Source: Collinsella sp. An2
GTDB lineage: Bacteria; Actinomycetota; Coriobacteriia; Coriobacteriales; Coriobacteriaceae
NCBI RefSeq assembly: GCF_002160065.1
Contig: NZ_NFJW01000004.1
Coordinates: forward strand, 1-64,000
DNA: 64,000 bases
Direction: 5' to 3'
Part shown: positions 20,340 through 29,838 of the stretch, in pieces
How positions within the stretch are numbered: position 1 is the first letter of the stretch
Layout of the letters: every line of letters begins with the position of its first letter
Translations under genes and position numbers: made by a program
The notes under the pieces: model-generated
What the model was told of the DNA's origin: nothing
Databases searched by the model: none
What the model saw: only the letters and a program-made list of their open reading frames with translations

Positions 20340-21227
20340 TTATCGTTGGTTTGTCTGCCACAGCAGGGCAAGGCCTCGCAGGCAGAGCGTATCGTCGACG
20401 GAGGCATCGTGATGCAGGAGTGTTGCCATGACCTCGGCGCCGTTTCCGGTGAGAACCACGGGCGACTCGCAGCTAAGCTCGGCCATGATGGCGTCGAGCA
20501 GGCCGTCAATCCGTGCTGCTTCTCCCAGAACCACGCCGGACTGCATGGCCGAGCGCGTGTTGCGACCGATTACCTGGCGAGGAGCCTTCAGCTCGATCAT
20601 GGGCAGACGTGCGGCGGCTTGGAAAAGCGAGCGAGCTCCCAGCTCGACGCCCGGGGCGATGATGCCGCCCGCAAACGCGCCGGAGGCATCGACGACCTCG
20701 AAGTTGGTGGTGGTTCCCAGGTCGACAACGATGGCGGGTGCACCGTAGGTCGCCCGTGCTGCCACGATGTCTGCCACACGGTCCGAGCCGACCTCGGACG
20801 GATCGTCGTAGAGCATGCGAAGCCCCGTCTTAAGGCCGGGACCAACCACAAGCGGTCGCGTTTTGCAGCTGGCAGCAAGACCCTGGCGCCAGCTTTCGGC
20901 AAGCGACGGGACCACGCACGACAGGATCGCGCCGCACACGCATTCGTCGGGAAGTACCGAGAGCGCATGCTTAAGCTGGATGCGCGCTTCGTCGGCGGTG
21001 AGACGCTCGGGCGTGGTCAGGGAGCAGGAGCCCAGAAAGGCGGGAGCGCCCGAAGAGGTCACGCTGGAGCCGGCGTCGCCCCCAGATGCGCCCGCCGCTG
21101 CGGCATCGGCGCGGAAAAGCCCGAAGCGGGTGGTGGTGTTGCCAACGTCGACGGTCAGGATGGCGCCCGACGTCTTGCGGGCGGCAGCGGTGGCGCCGCC
21201 GGTTTGAGTTCCGTTAGTAGTCGCCAT
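20340..21227 (-). CDS. coaX: Type III pantothenate kinase
   Basis: A 295-residue ASKHA-fold kinase making 4'-phosphopantothenate, the first step of coenzyme A synthesis. LTVDVGNTTTRFGLF near residue 25 is the phosphate loop; GSDRVADIVAA near 147-157 is the CoaX signature with the catalytic Asp; VVDLGTTTNFEVV and GGIIAPG follow. Two low-complexity stretches enlarge it slightly: an N-terminal tail of about 20 residues and a Gly/Ser/Ala insert near 45-62. CoaX needs a monovalent cation and is not inhibited by CoA. ATG at 21227 has AAGGAGGATGCG. Divergent from the OPT transporter. Confidence 0.92.
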   Translation of the reverse strand: MATTNGTQTGGATAAARKTSGAILTVDVGNTTTRFGLFRADAAAAGASGGDAGSSVTSSGAPAFLGSCSLTTPERLTADEARIQLKHALSVLPDECVCGAILSCVVPSLAESWRQGLAASCKTRPLVVGPGLKTGLRMLYDDPSEVGSDRVADIVAARATYGAPAIVVDLGTTTNFEVVDASGAFAGGIIAPGVELGARSLFQAAARLPMIELKAPRQVIGRNTRSAMQSGVVLGEAARIDGLLDAIMAELSCESPVVLTGNGAEVMATLLHHDASVDDTLCLRGLALLWQTNQR

Positions 21228-21371
21228 CGCATCCTCCTTGTTCGTAGACGATTGAGGTCCCGGCCAAGTGAGTGGGGCTTGCAGAGACCTTGGCGTGGAT
21301 TATACTGTACGCGCTTTGCCGTAACCCGACTCCCCGAAGAGGGGGAGCGGATATACGAAGGAGAACAGAAC

Positions 21372-23129
21372 ATGGATCAAGCAAGCCGCCGCGCGGGTCT
21401 GCGCGGGCAGCTGTCCGTTGCCGGTATCATTATCGGCTGCGTAGGCTGCGTCATCATCACGGCGTCGTCGGTGTATACCGCCCTCAAGATGGGTTCGTTG
21501 CCGTGGCCGACCATTTTTACGTCCATCACCGCGCTGGTGCTGCTGCGCGCGGTGGGACGAACCAGCCTCAACGAAGCGAATATCACCCAGGTCATCATGT
21601 CCGCCGGCTCCATGGTGGCGGGCGGCCTTGCCTTCACCATCCCCGGCGTGTGGATGCTCGGCCTTGCCGACGACGTCAGCTGGGGAGAGATGCTTGCCGT
21701 TGCCCTTGCCGGCACGTTGCTGGGCCTTGTGTGCACGGCGCTTATCCAGCGTCATTTCGTCGAGGAATCCGACCTTGAATATCCCATTGGCACCGCTGCC
21801 GCCGAGACGCTGCTTGCCAGCAAGGCCGGCGGCTCCATGGGCAAGAAACTCTTTGGCTCTATGGCGGTCGCGGGGCTGTGGGCCGTGGTGCGAGACGTGC
21901 TTGGATGGCTGCCGTCATTGGTGCTGCAGGTGCCGGTGCCAGGCGTCGCGTTTGGCATTCAGAACTCGCCGATGCGTTGGGCCGTCGGCTTTCTCGCCGG
22001 ACGTCGCTCCATCATCTACTGGACCATCGGCGCTGTCGTGGGCTGGTTTGGCATCGTTGCCTGCGGCAGCTCGCTGGGCATGTGGGATGTGTCAACCGCC
22101 CAGGGCATCGTGAGCAGTCTCGGCATGGGCCTCATGATGGGCTCGGGCGCCGGCGTGGTGGTGCGAGACATCGCGCTGCCGCTGGTGCGTCGTGTGCGGG
22201 CGGGGCGCACGAAAGAAAGTGCCGCGTCCTCGGCCGAGCAGGGGAATGCAGGCAGCGCTGCCGCGACGGACGCCGGTGGCACGCGCACTGCAGGTGGCGC
22301 CGGCGAGGCCGATCGTCCGGGCTTCCTCTCCCGGTTTATCTCTCGCTACGACGCAGGCGTGCTCGCCCTTATGGCCGCGGCCGCCGCGCTTATCGTATGC
22401 TTCGCGCTCGACCTGGGGCCGGCGGTTGCCATAGTGGTGACGCTTCTTGCATTTGTGACCGCCATCATGAGCGCACAGTCCGTGGGCCAGTCGGGCATTG
22501 ATCCCATGGAGATCTTCGGTCTCATCGTCCTGCTGTTTGTGGCCGCCTTTTCCGAGGCCACGCAGGTGCAGCTCTTCTTTGTCGCGGGTGTCATCGCGGT
22601 GGCATGCGGCCTTGCGGGCGACGTGATGAGCGACTTCAAGACCGGTCAGATCATTGGTACGAGCCCGCGCTCCATGTGGTTTGGCCAGGCAATCGGTGCG
22701 CTGCTGGGCACCTTCGTCGCGGTCGCGGTCATGGTCGCGCTTGTTTCCGCCTATGGTCCTAGCGCGTTTGGCGGTCAGGATGCCATGTTTGTCGCCGCAC
22801 AGGCGCAGGTCGTGGCAACGATGGTCTCGGGCATCCCGAGCGTGCCGGCCTTTGTGGTGGGCCTTGTGGTAGGCGCCGTCCTCTACTGCGCGGGCATCCC
22901 GTCCATGATGCTGGGGCTCGGCGTGTACCTGCCGTTCTACATGTCCATCTCCACGGTGCTTGGTGCGGTGATCCGCTGGGTGTACGACCGTGTGTGCGCG
23001 GCCCGCGGCCTCGACACGGAGGCGTCCGAGGAGACCGGCGTGGTCGTGGCGTCGGGCGTGCTCGGCGGCGAGTCCATCGTGGGCGTGATCATTGCGTTCG
23101 CGACCGTTGCAGCGGGGCTTGCAGGCTAG
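21372..23129 (+). CDS. OPT family oligopeptide (or metal-chelate) transporter
   Basis: A 585-residue membrane protein of the OPT superfamily with roughly 14 hydrophobic segments. Recognisable patterns are the first helices with SSVYTALKMGSLPWPTIF, the EYPIGTAAAETLLA loop near residue 137, and MSDFKTGQIIGTSPRSMW near 420, all conserved in bacterial OPTs. A cytoplasmic linker near residues 275-320 is Ala/Gly/Ser-rich and variable. Bacterial OPTs import peptides or metal-chelates coupled to protons. ATG at 21372 follows GAAGGAGAAC; the same frame stays open for a kilobase upstream, but only opposite coaX. Confidence 0.87.
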   Translation: MDQASRRAGLRGQLSVAGIIIGCVGCVIITASSVYTALKMGSLPWPTIFTSITALVLLRAVGRTSLNEANITQVIMSAGSMVAGGLAFTIPGVWMLGLADDVSWGEMLAVALAGTLLGLVCTALIQRHFVEESDLEYPIGTAAAETLLASKAGGSMGKKLFGSMAVAGLWAVVRDVLGWLPSLVLQVPVPGVAFGIQNSPMRWAVGFLAGRRSIIYWTIGAVVGWFGIVACGSSLGMWDVSTAQGIVSSLGMGLMMGSGAGVVVRDIALPLVRRVRAGRTKESAASSAEQGNAGSAAATDAGGTRTAGGAGEADRPGFLSRFISRYDAGVLALMAAAAALIVCFALDLGPAVAIVVTLLAFVTAIMSAQSVGQSGIDPMEIFGLIVLLFVAAFSEATQVQLFFVAGVIAVACGLAGDVMSDFKTGQIIGTSPRSMWFGQAIGALLGTFVAVAVMVALVSAYGPSAFGGQDAMFVAAQAQVVATMVSGIPSVPAFVVGLVVGAVLYCAGIPSMMLGLGVYLPFYMSISTVLGAVIRWVYDRVCAARGLDTEASEETGVVVASGVLGGESIVGVIIAFATVAAGLAG

Positions 23130-23330
23130 CTTCCGGTGTGCTTGCGCCGGGGCATTCGTTGTGCCGGGGGAGCGCACGTGCCCGTGCCAAATACGTGTTG
23201 GTACACGGGATGGACTCCATGCGGGGACGGTGTCGCCGGCCATATAGTATGATGTGCCGTGCAACAGGAAGATTCGCGCGGCGCTGTCTGCTTGCGCGCG
23301 CCGTCGCTTAGCTATGAAAGGAGCCCCCCG

Positions 23331-23615
23331 GTGGCAGTCAATGAAGAGCTTCTGAAGCGGGTCCTTGAGGAGATCCGTCCCAACCTGCAGGCCGACGGCG
23401 GCGACATGGAGTATCACGGCGTGGACGACGAGGGCGTCGTCTCGCTGGAGCTCACCGGCCACTGCGCCGGCTGCCCCATGAGCCAGCTCACCCTGTCCAT
23501 GGGCATCGAGCGCATCCTGAAGGAGCATGTGCCAGGCGTGACGCGCGTGGTTGCCGTGAACGAGCTGGGCGACAACCCCATGGGCGACCTCTACGACGAG
23601 TACACTCCGTTTTAA
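23331..23615 (+). CDS. NifU-like (Nfu domain) iron-sulfur carrier
   Basis: A 94-residue Nfu-domain protein that carries and donates [Fe-S] clusters. The cluster ligands are the Cys pair in GHCAGCPMSQLTL (CxxC). LQADGGDMEY near the N-terminus is the family hallmark. GTG at 23331 is chosen because AAAGGAG lies at the right distance. A TATAGTATGAT stretch at 23243 may be its -10 region. Length and motif are typical of free-standing Nfu proteins. Confidence 0.9.
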   Translation: MAVNEELLKRVLEEIRPNLQADGGDMEYHGVDDEGVVSLELTGHCAGCPMSQLTLSMGIERILKEHVPGVTRVVAVNELGDNPMGDLYDEYTPF

Positions 23616-23813
23616 GCGGACGAGTCTCCGATGGGCCGCGCGCATTGCGGCTGCGTGGTGTGCGTTGCAGCCGGCGGCGCTTGCGCGTTGCACTTGGCGG
23701 CGCGGCAGACATCGGAGAAAACCGCAGATACGTAGTGCGGAGACGATGAGATGGCGGCGGTGCGGAGACGTGCCGTCGCCATCACGTACATCCATGTGCG
23801 ACGTTAGGAGGAC

Positions 23814-24647
23814 ATGGTGCTCAACGAGCTGTATCACAGCCTGAATCCGGTGGCCTTTTCGGCCGGCCCCATCACCATTTACTGGTATGGCATTGCCTAT
23901 ATCGTGGGCGCGATTCTGACCGGCGTGGTGATGTATCGCACGCAGCGACGCTGGGGGTTCAACATCACCATCGACGACCTGTGGACCGTCGTCACCTGCG
24001 TGGTTTTCGGCCTGCTTATTGGCGCGCGCCTCTTCTACCTGGTGTTCTACGGGCGTGGCTTGGACTACTACTTGGCCAATCCGCTCGAGATTATAGCGGT
24101 CAACCACGGTGGGATGAGTTTTCACGGAGGCCTGGTGGGAGGCGTTGTAGGTGGATTCATCGCCTGCAAATTGCTCAACCTGTCGTTTTGGACCGTCGCC
24201 GACTTGGCGGTCATCGGGGCTCCGCTGGCGCTTTGCCTGGGACGATGCGCCAACTTTGTAAACGGCGAGCTGTGGGGCAAGCCGACCGACCTGCCCTGGG
24301 GCGTGGTCTTCGAGACGGGCGGAGACGTGGCGCGCCATCCCTCCCAGCTCTACGAGGCATTTTTGGAAGGCGTGGTGCTCTTCGCGGTGCTCCAGGTGTT
24401 CAGTCGCCGCAAGCCCATACCGCCCCAGGGGTTCTTCATGGGTGTCTTTGTAACTGGGTACGGCATCGTGCGGTTCCTGGTGGAGTTCGTCCGCGTGCCC
24501 GACGCTCAGCTGGGATACATCCTGGGCGGCGTTATCACCATGGGGCAGATCCTTTCGCTGCCGCTCATCGTGATAGGTATTGGCATCTTGGTCTGGTCGC
24601 TCCATGCAAAGCGGCCGCAGCGCGACTATCTGGGGGACGGCGCGTAA
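23814..24647 (+). CDS. lgt: Prolipoprotein diacylglyceryl transferase
   Basis: A 277-residue membrane enzyme that moves a diacylglyceryl group from phosphatidylglycerol to the lipobox cysteine of prolipoproteins. About seven transmembrane segments. Key family segments: YWYGIAYIVGA, GARLFYLVFY, GGMSFHGGLVGG with the catalytic-site histidine, and the signature GRCANFVNGELWG. SD AGGAGGAC directly before ATG 23814. The 198-bp gap before it has no gene. It would process MetQ encoded at 34774. Confidence 0.94.
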   Translation: MVLNELYHSLNPVAFSAGPITIYWYGIAYIVGAILTGVVMYRTQRRWGFNITIDDLWTVVTCVVFGLLIGARLFYLVFYGRGLDYYLANPLEIIAVNHGGMSFHGGLVGGVVGGFIACKLLNLSFWTVADLAVIGAPLALCLGRCANFVNGELWGKPTDLPWGVVFETGGDVARHPSQLYEAFLEGVVLFAVLQVFSRRKPIPPQGFFMGVFVTGYGIVRFLVEFVRVPDAQLGYILGGVITMGQILSLPLIVIGIGILVWSLHAKRPQRDYLGDGA

Positions 24648-24926
24648 GGTCCAGGCTTGGAGCTTGGTGCGGCGCGGCGCATCTGGGGGGACTTGGCGCC
24701 GCGAGCTTGTGTGCGGCCTGGAGCGTCTAGGGGCGAAGCACCGCGAGCTTGCGTGCAGCCCTGGCACGTCCGAAGCGTTCCAAACGCGTTGTTTCGTGCT
24801 GCGGCGCACACGGTCGCACGCGGGCGAACGCACATCTTCATGGGGGGAGCAGGGCGTCTGCGCATGGGCAGGCGCAAGATGATGCGGAATCTGCTGCGCC
24901 GCAGGGTGTAAAGGCGGTTTGACGTG

Positions 24927-27437
24927 ATGAACGACAACAGACGTTATCCCTTGAGCCAGACGGTCGCGGCGTTTGCCCTCGCGCTACTGTGTACGGCGGC
25001 TCTTTCCATAGACCCCACGGCCGTGTCGTATAAGGACATCGTCGACATCGACCCCACCGCCACAGGAGCACTCTACATCTGCTACGAGGTGCTGCTGTCG
25101 TTTGCGGGCCATGCCGACGCGATTGTCCTGCTTGCGCTGGCCATCCTGCTCACCTTCCCCGTTCGCCACGTGTTCTTTGGCCGACGCGACTCCTGGAGGC
25201 CCTCCGTGGTGCTTCCGGCGCTGTTTTTTGCGTTCTGCATGGTCTTTGGGCGCAGCTACGACCTGACGAACAGCGCGCAGCTTGCCATTGGAGGCATCAG
25301 TCGCACGATCGAGTCCGTCATCGCGGGCGCCGGCTTTGCGCTTCTGGCCCATACGGGCATCTACCTGCTGTTCGAGGGGTTCGATTGGCTCGGCGGGCAC
25401 CGCGTCCCGTTTACCGAGGCGCGCTACGGACGCGTGTGGGGCGTGCTCGATTGGCTGCTCAACCGGCATCCGTTTGCGCTTCCGCTGCTGGTGCTGGTGG
25501 TGTGCTGGGCCCCGACCTTCATAGGGTCTGCGCCGGGCATTTTCATGGGAGACACCGGTGCCCAGATTCGCCAGTGGTTCAACCTGCCCAACGGCACCAG
25601 CGATTACCTGAACCTCATAGATCCCAACGTGTTGCTTAACGGGCATCATCCCGTCGTGCATACGGCCTTGTTGGGCAGCTGCGTGCAGCTGGGCATGGCC
25701 GTCTTCGGCGACGAGAACATGGGCGTGCTGCTGTACACCACGCTCCAGTTTGCAGTGAGTGCGCTGGCAATCGCATATGCGGTGAGCTCGCTCAAGCGCC
25801 TGGGCGTGCACCTTCTGGTGCGGGCGATAGCGCTCGGGTTCTTCGCGTGCATGCCGCTCTTTTCGAACTACGCCGTGCTCATCACCAAGGACGTGTTCTT
25901 TGCCGACGCCTTCCTGGTGCTGGTGATCCAGACGATTAAGCTGCTGGTGCCAAACGGCGTTTTGCGCTCCGGCGCGGCGGCGTCTGCGGCGGCGCGCCGG
26001 GCGACGCCCGCAGGGGAGACTGCGCAGAGAACGGTGCCCGCAGGTGAGACTGCGCAGGAAGCGGCCCCTGCGGGGGAGGCGTCGCTTCCTGCATCCATCG
26101 GCGAGGCTGCCCTCGATGCTTCTGCAAGTGCCGAGGGCCGGCAGGCGCTGGAAGGCGGGCTTTCGTTTCGGGGTTTGGCGGCGATGACCTATTCCGGCGA
26201 GGTTGTGCCGTTCGCGGCGCACGACTGGGTGCTTCTGCTGCTCGGTGCTGTAGGGTGTACGTTTTTGAGAAACGGCGGCGTGGTGTTTCCTGCGGCAGCC
26301 TGTGTGGTGGTCGCGGCGTGCCTGCTTATCGACGCGCGTCGCGTGCGCCGCCTGGTGCCTGCGCCGCCCTCACGTCGTGCCGTGTCGGGTGGCGACGGTG
26401 CTCCGTTCCAGCGCGACGTTGAGCCGGGTGCCGGCGACGCCCCGTCCCAGCGCGGCGTTGAGCCGGGGGCCGGCGACGCCCCGTCCCAGCACGGCGTTGA
26501 GCCAGGTGCCGTTGGCGCTTCGTCCTCGCGCGGCCTCGAACATGACCGCCGAGCGTCTCGCAAAGCTATGGGTACGGCTACCCACCTGCGCCGCGCCGCC
26601 ATCGGTGCGGTGGCAGTGCTTGTGGTGGCGGTCTCGCTGCAGCTTGTCTTCTCGAACGTGGTGATGCCCGCCTTCAAGATCACGCCGGGTAGCCGCCGCG
26701 AGATGCTCTCCATTCCCTTCCAGCAGACCGCGCGTTTTGTCCAGAAGCACGACGGCGCCAACGCTGGCATTGACGGTGGAACCTCGGATGGCCTTGTGAC
26801 CGACGAGGAACGCGCGGTGATCGATACGGTGCTGAACTACGACACGCTTGCGAGCCGCTACGACCCCGACAAGTCCGACGACGTGAAAAACGAGTTCAAC
26901 GAGGATACGACTTCAGACGAGCTGGCTGCCTATTTCCGCGTGTGGCTCGAGATGTTCTTCAAAGACCCTGCGTGCTATGTATCGGCGTTTGCGAACAACT
27001 ACTTCGGCTACTTCTATCCCAGCACGAAGGATGCGTGGATGTATACCACGTCGTCGAGCGCGGAGGTGGAGTCGCGCGAAGCCAATCGCCGGTACTTCAA
27101 CTTCCATCGCATGGAAGGCCCGGTTGTGGCGGCGTGCGACAGCGCGGTGAACCTCTACAGGACCGCTGTTCAGCGCATTCCGTTGCTGTCCCTCACCATG
27201 AGCTCGTCGGCGTATGTATGGGTGCTGCTGCTGGTGAGCGTGTACGTGCTCAGGCATCGTCAGTGGCGTACGCTCGGCGCGCTCGTGCCGCTGTGGGGCG
27301 TGCTTGCGATGTGCCTCATCGGTCCGTGCAACGGCTCGACCTATATGCGCTACCTCTATCCCATCATTTTGACGCTGCCCTGCGTGGTGGCCGTGGCGCT
27401 CACCGGCTCGCGTCTGCTATGGAGGCACGACGCGTAG
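24927..27437 (+). CDS. DUF6020 family large membrane protein
   Basis: An 836-residue polytopic membrane protein matching DUF6020 by PGIFMGDTGAQIRQWFN followed by LLNGHHPVVHTALLG around residues 205-245, a pattern also seen in GT-C glycosyltransferases that use polyprenyl-linked sugars. The role is unknown; cell-envelope polysaccharide modification is a guess. Two cytoplasmic low-complexity inserts break the fold: repeated PAGETAQ units near residues 355-385, and a 13-residue repeat (EPGAGDAPSQRGV) encoded at 26391-26537. ATG 24927 or GTG 24924 could start. The last 68 bp are copied at 29839-29906. Confidence 0.7.
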   Translation: MNDNRRYPLSQTVAAFALALLCTAALSIDPTAVSYKDIVDIDPTATGALYICYEVLLSFAGHADAIVLLALAILLTFPVRHVFFGRRDSWRPSVVLPALFFAFCMVFGRSYDLTNSAQLAIGGISRTIESVIAGAGFALLAHTGIYLLFEGFDWLGGHRVPFTEARYGRVWGVLDWLLNRHPFALPLLVLVVCWAPTFIGSAPGIFMGDTGAQIRQWFNLPNGTSDYLNLIDPNVLLNGHHPVVHTALLGSCVQLGMAVFGDENMGVLLYTTLQFAVSALAIAYAVSSLKRLGVHLLVRAIALGFFACMPLFSNYAVLITKDVFFADAFLVLVIQTIKLLVPNGVLRSGAAASAAARRATPAGETAQRTVPAGETAQEAAPAGEASLPASIGEAALDASASAEGRQALEGGLSFRGLAAMTYSGEVVPFAAHDWVLLLLGAVGCTFLRNGGVVFPAAACVVVAACLLIDARRVRRLVPAPPSRRAVSGGDGAPFQRDVEPGAGDAPSQRGVEPGAGDAPSQHGVEPGAVGASSSRGLEHDRRASRKAMGTATHLRRAAIGAVAVLVVAVSLQLVFSNVVMPAFKITPGSRREMLSIPFQQTARFVQKHDGANAGIDGGTSDGLVTDEERAVIDTVLNYDTLASRYDPDKSDDVKNEFNEDTTSDELAAYFRVWLEMFFKDPACYVSAFANNYFGYFYPSTKDAWMYTTSSSAEVESREANRRYFNFHRMEGPVVAACDSAVNLYRTAVQRIPLLSLTMSSSAYVWVLLLVSVYVLRHRQWRTLGALVPLWGVLAMCLIGPCNGSTYMRYLYPIILTLPCVVAVALTGSRLLWRHDA
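26391..26537 (+). repeat. 39-bp in-frame tandem repeat inside the DUF6020 gene
   Basis: Copies starting GAGCCGG/GAGCCAG at 26421, 26460 and 26499 are exactly 39 bp apart, with degenerate copies either side. Each encodes 13 residues. Being in frame, changes in copy number would lengthen or shorten a linker without breaking the protein. Confidence 0.8.
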
Positions 27438-27488
27438 CCGCAGCGCCTTTTGCGGTCGCACCCGCATCCTTGCGCGGGGTGTCTTGCG

Positions 27489-27848
27489 TGGTCAATTTGG
27501 ATGCACGCTGGGTAAGCCGGGCGCGCTGCCGGCTGCGCGTGGTCGATTTGCCCGCCGGCTGGGCACGCGTTGCGCGGCGGAGGAGTCCCTCTGGTCGATT
27601 TGGGTGAGCGCTGGGCACGCGTTGCGCAACGGGAGAAGCCCTCTGGTCGATTTGGGCGGGCGCTGGGCACATCGGGGCGTCCTCGAGACGCCGTGGCGGC
27701 CTTGACCGGGCACGCACATGCCCAGGCGGCGCGCAGATTGACCACATCGCTCTGTTTCGGGGAATCCCTCTGCCCAGCGGGCGGTTGGGTTGACCATTGG
27801 ACCATGGTCTCGACCAATGCTCTGCCCAAGCGCCGAGCAAATTGACCA
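27489..27848. repeat. Two-armed repeat array, 52-bp period (array A)
   Basis: Four left units of 26 bp (TGGTCGATTTG...GCTGGGCA type) start at 27489, 27540, 27592 and 27644. Three inverted units (TGCCCAG...TTGACCA type) start at 27719, 27771 and 27823. Spacing is 52 bp (51 once), and the last left and first right units start 75 bp apart. Intervening 26-bp stretches on the left are themselves similar, so this is not a CRISPR array. It lies in the 890-bp gene-free region 27438-28329; bases 28090-28329 are AT-richer and probably hold the promoter of the next gene. Confidence 0.88.
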
Positions 27849-28329
27849 TCGCTTCATGCGGGCGAGCTCTAACGGCGGCCGAGTGTTCCATGTCGAGCCA
27901 AGTGAGCTCTGTTTGCCATTAAGCGCTCTTGACGCTGACCGGGCGAGTTTTGGCTGCGAGTGAATGTCCTTGCAGCGGTCGAGCGGTCCCGGCTGCGACG
28001 TTTTATATAGCCGCGATTGATTGGCCCCTTGCGGATGCCGAGCACGCTTCGACGGATCTTGCGACCAGAGCACCCCTCACTGAATCTGGAGGCCGTCGGC
28101 GCGCATGAACAACGATCCCTTTACAAAACTTCAAAAGCAAAATGAAACCGCACAACTCTCAAATTGTCTCGTGTGAACAGGAAAACGGCTATTGTTACCT
28201 GCGCTTTCGCCGCACGCCATCACGGTTGCTGCTATCCCGTGTTAGATTCTGTAGAGGTTTCTGTAAGGTCGTGAGAATTGCTCGCCTCATGCTGGCTTGA
28301 TTGAGCGCGGCGCATGCTATGTTCACGCT

Positions 28330-29319
28330 ATGTCTGATATCTGTTTGTTTGGCATATCCGCCTTTGAGGCGTACCGTTCGAGTTCGCTGCTGTCGTCCGG
28401 GCTTTATGGGCTGCCGCGTACCTCGAAGCTTTCGAGCTGCGACGCGGCAACGGTGAAAGACCTTTCGGAAGACTTGGCGTCTTTAGGCGTGCTCGGCCGG
28501 CCCCTCCATGTGCTGCTGGACAACGACCATCTCTCACGTCGCGTTGATGGGGTTGCTGCACACGTTTGGACGCGCGATGTGCCGCCTCGGGCGTTTGTCC
28601 GATGTGCTCCACACATCTTGGTCCCTGTACCAGAGCTTTGCTTTTTGCAGCTTGCCGATCCGAGCCATGTCGTGCGTGGACAAAGCGGTCTGGCGCAAGA
28701 AATCGAATTGGTCCTCAAGGGATTTGAGCTTGCGGGTACTTATCGAATTGATTCCAGCATAGAGCGGGGATTTCGCACGATCGAGCACGCAGTAGCATCG
28801 GTGGCAAGCATGAAGAACATGCTAGAGCAGTGTGCGCCCATGCGGGGATGCGCTCTTGCACGTCGTGCCTTACAGGCGATCCAGGACGGCGCGCATTCTC
28901 CTGGGGAAGTATCAATGGCGTTAATGCTGACCGGTTCGCGTCGGTTGGGCGGCATGGGGTTTCCACGTGGTGTACTTAACTGGCCTGTTCAGACACCCGG
29001 AGGACAGCGGTATATCGATTTGGGACTCCCAGAGTATTTCACGGGGATGGAGTACAAGGGACGGCGCTTTCATCCCGAAGAGCGTTCGAGTGTCGATGAC
29101 CGTCGGGAAAATGCAATTGCCGGATGTGGCATAACGCTGTTCAACGTATGGCATGAAGACCTGGCGGATCCTCAGCTCTTCCGCCAGCTGGTCAAAGATG
29201 TGTCGCGTGTGCTCCACATGCGCGTACGCATTCGCAGCGAGGAGTTTTGGTTCCGGCAAAGCATTTTGCGATCGCGCGTTCTGCCTCCCCTCAGGCGCTA
29301 TGACGATATTGCTGGGTAG
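28330..29319 (+). CDS. Predicted AbiEi/DUF559-like protein with nuclease-like C-terminus
   Basis: A 329-residue protein. The N-terminal 130 residues resemble the winged-helix and linker part of AbiEi-type antitoxins (VPVPELCFLQLA segment). The C-terminal part, residues about 245-310, reads IDLGLPEYFTGMEYKGRRFH then DDRRENAIAGCGITLFNVWHEDL, the layout of a Vsr/DUF559 PD-(D/E)xK fold with Asp in IDLG and Glu-x-Lys in EYK. Whether it cuts DNA or only binds it is unknown. There is no strong SD at ATG 28330. The gene lies between two homologous repeat arrays with a copied gene tail on the far side, which suggests it arrived or moved as a unit. Confidence 0.55.
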   Translation: MSDICLFGISAFEAYRSSSLLSSGLYGLPRTSKLSSCDAATVKDLSEDLASLGVLGRPLHVLLDNDHLSRRVDGVAAHVWTRDVPPRAFVRCAPHILVPVPELCFLQLADPSHVVRGQSGLAQEIELVLKGFELAGTYRIDSSIERGFRTIEHAVASVASMKNMLEQCAPMRGCALARRALQAIQDGAHSPGEVSMALMLTGSRRLGGMGFPRGVLNWPVQTPGGQRYIDLGLPEYFTGMEYKGRRFHPEERSSVDDRRENAIAGCGITLFNVWHEDLADPQLFRQLVKDVSRVLHMRVRIRSEEFWFRQSILRSRVLPPLRRYDDIAG

Positions 29320-29417
29320 TTGTGCGTGTGCTGGATTGCCCTGTCAGATAGAAACGTGCGTGTCGAAACGTTGTTCAGGCAAGTGCGTGCGTGAGGGATG
29401 CTCGGTCGTGGAGTAGC

Positions 29418-29830
29418 TGGCCAATGTGGATGCGTGCTGGGTAGGCCGGGCGTGCCTTCGGGATGTGCGTGGTCGATTTGCCCGCCGGCTGGGCAACAGG
29501 TCTGTGGCCCGCACGGGGGCATGGTCAATATGCCCGCCGGCTGGGCACGCGTTGCACGGCGGGGGAGTCCCTCTGGTCGATTTAGGTGAGCGCTGGGCAC
29601 GGGTTGTGCGACAGGGGAGGCCGTCGGGTCGATTTGGGCGAGCACTGGGCACATCGGGGCGTCCTTGAGGCGTCGTGGCAACCATGGCCTAGCCCGCGCG
29701 TGCCCAGGCGGCGCGCAAATCGACCACATGCACCTGCTTCGCGCCGCTCTTCTGCCCAGCGGGCGATGAAATCGACCAACAGGCTCGAGGCCTAAGGCAT
29801 TCAGTGCCCAGCTGACGGAAGATTTGACCA
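29418..29830. repeat. Two-armed repeat array, 52-bp period (array B)
   Basis: Five left units of 26 bp start at 29418, 29470, 29522, 29574 and 29626, all exactly 52 bp apart. Three inverted units start at 29701, 29753 and 29805, again 52 bp apart. The centre distance (29626 to 29701) is 75 bp, as in array A. The centre and several intervening stretches are clearly homologous to array A (for example CATCGGGGCGTCCT in both). It occupies most of the gap 29320-30153; the rest holds the copied gene tail and about 250 bp in which I see nothing definite. Confidence 0.9.
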
Positions 29831-29838
29831 GAGGCTCT

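Noticed and set aside
20298-21371. Long N-terminal extension of the OPT transporter
   Set aside because: It runs opposite coaX; the SD and first membrane helix are at 21372.
22092-24833. 913-codon open frame on the minus strand
   Set aside because: Opposite the OPT transporter, nifU and lgt, all with clear family motifs.
27489-27848. CRISPR array (26-bp repeats with 26-bp spacers)
   Set aside because: The intervening stretches are similar to each other, the right arm is inverted, unit identity is low and no cas gene is present.
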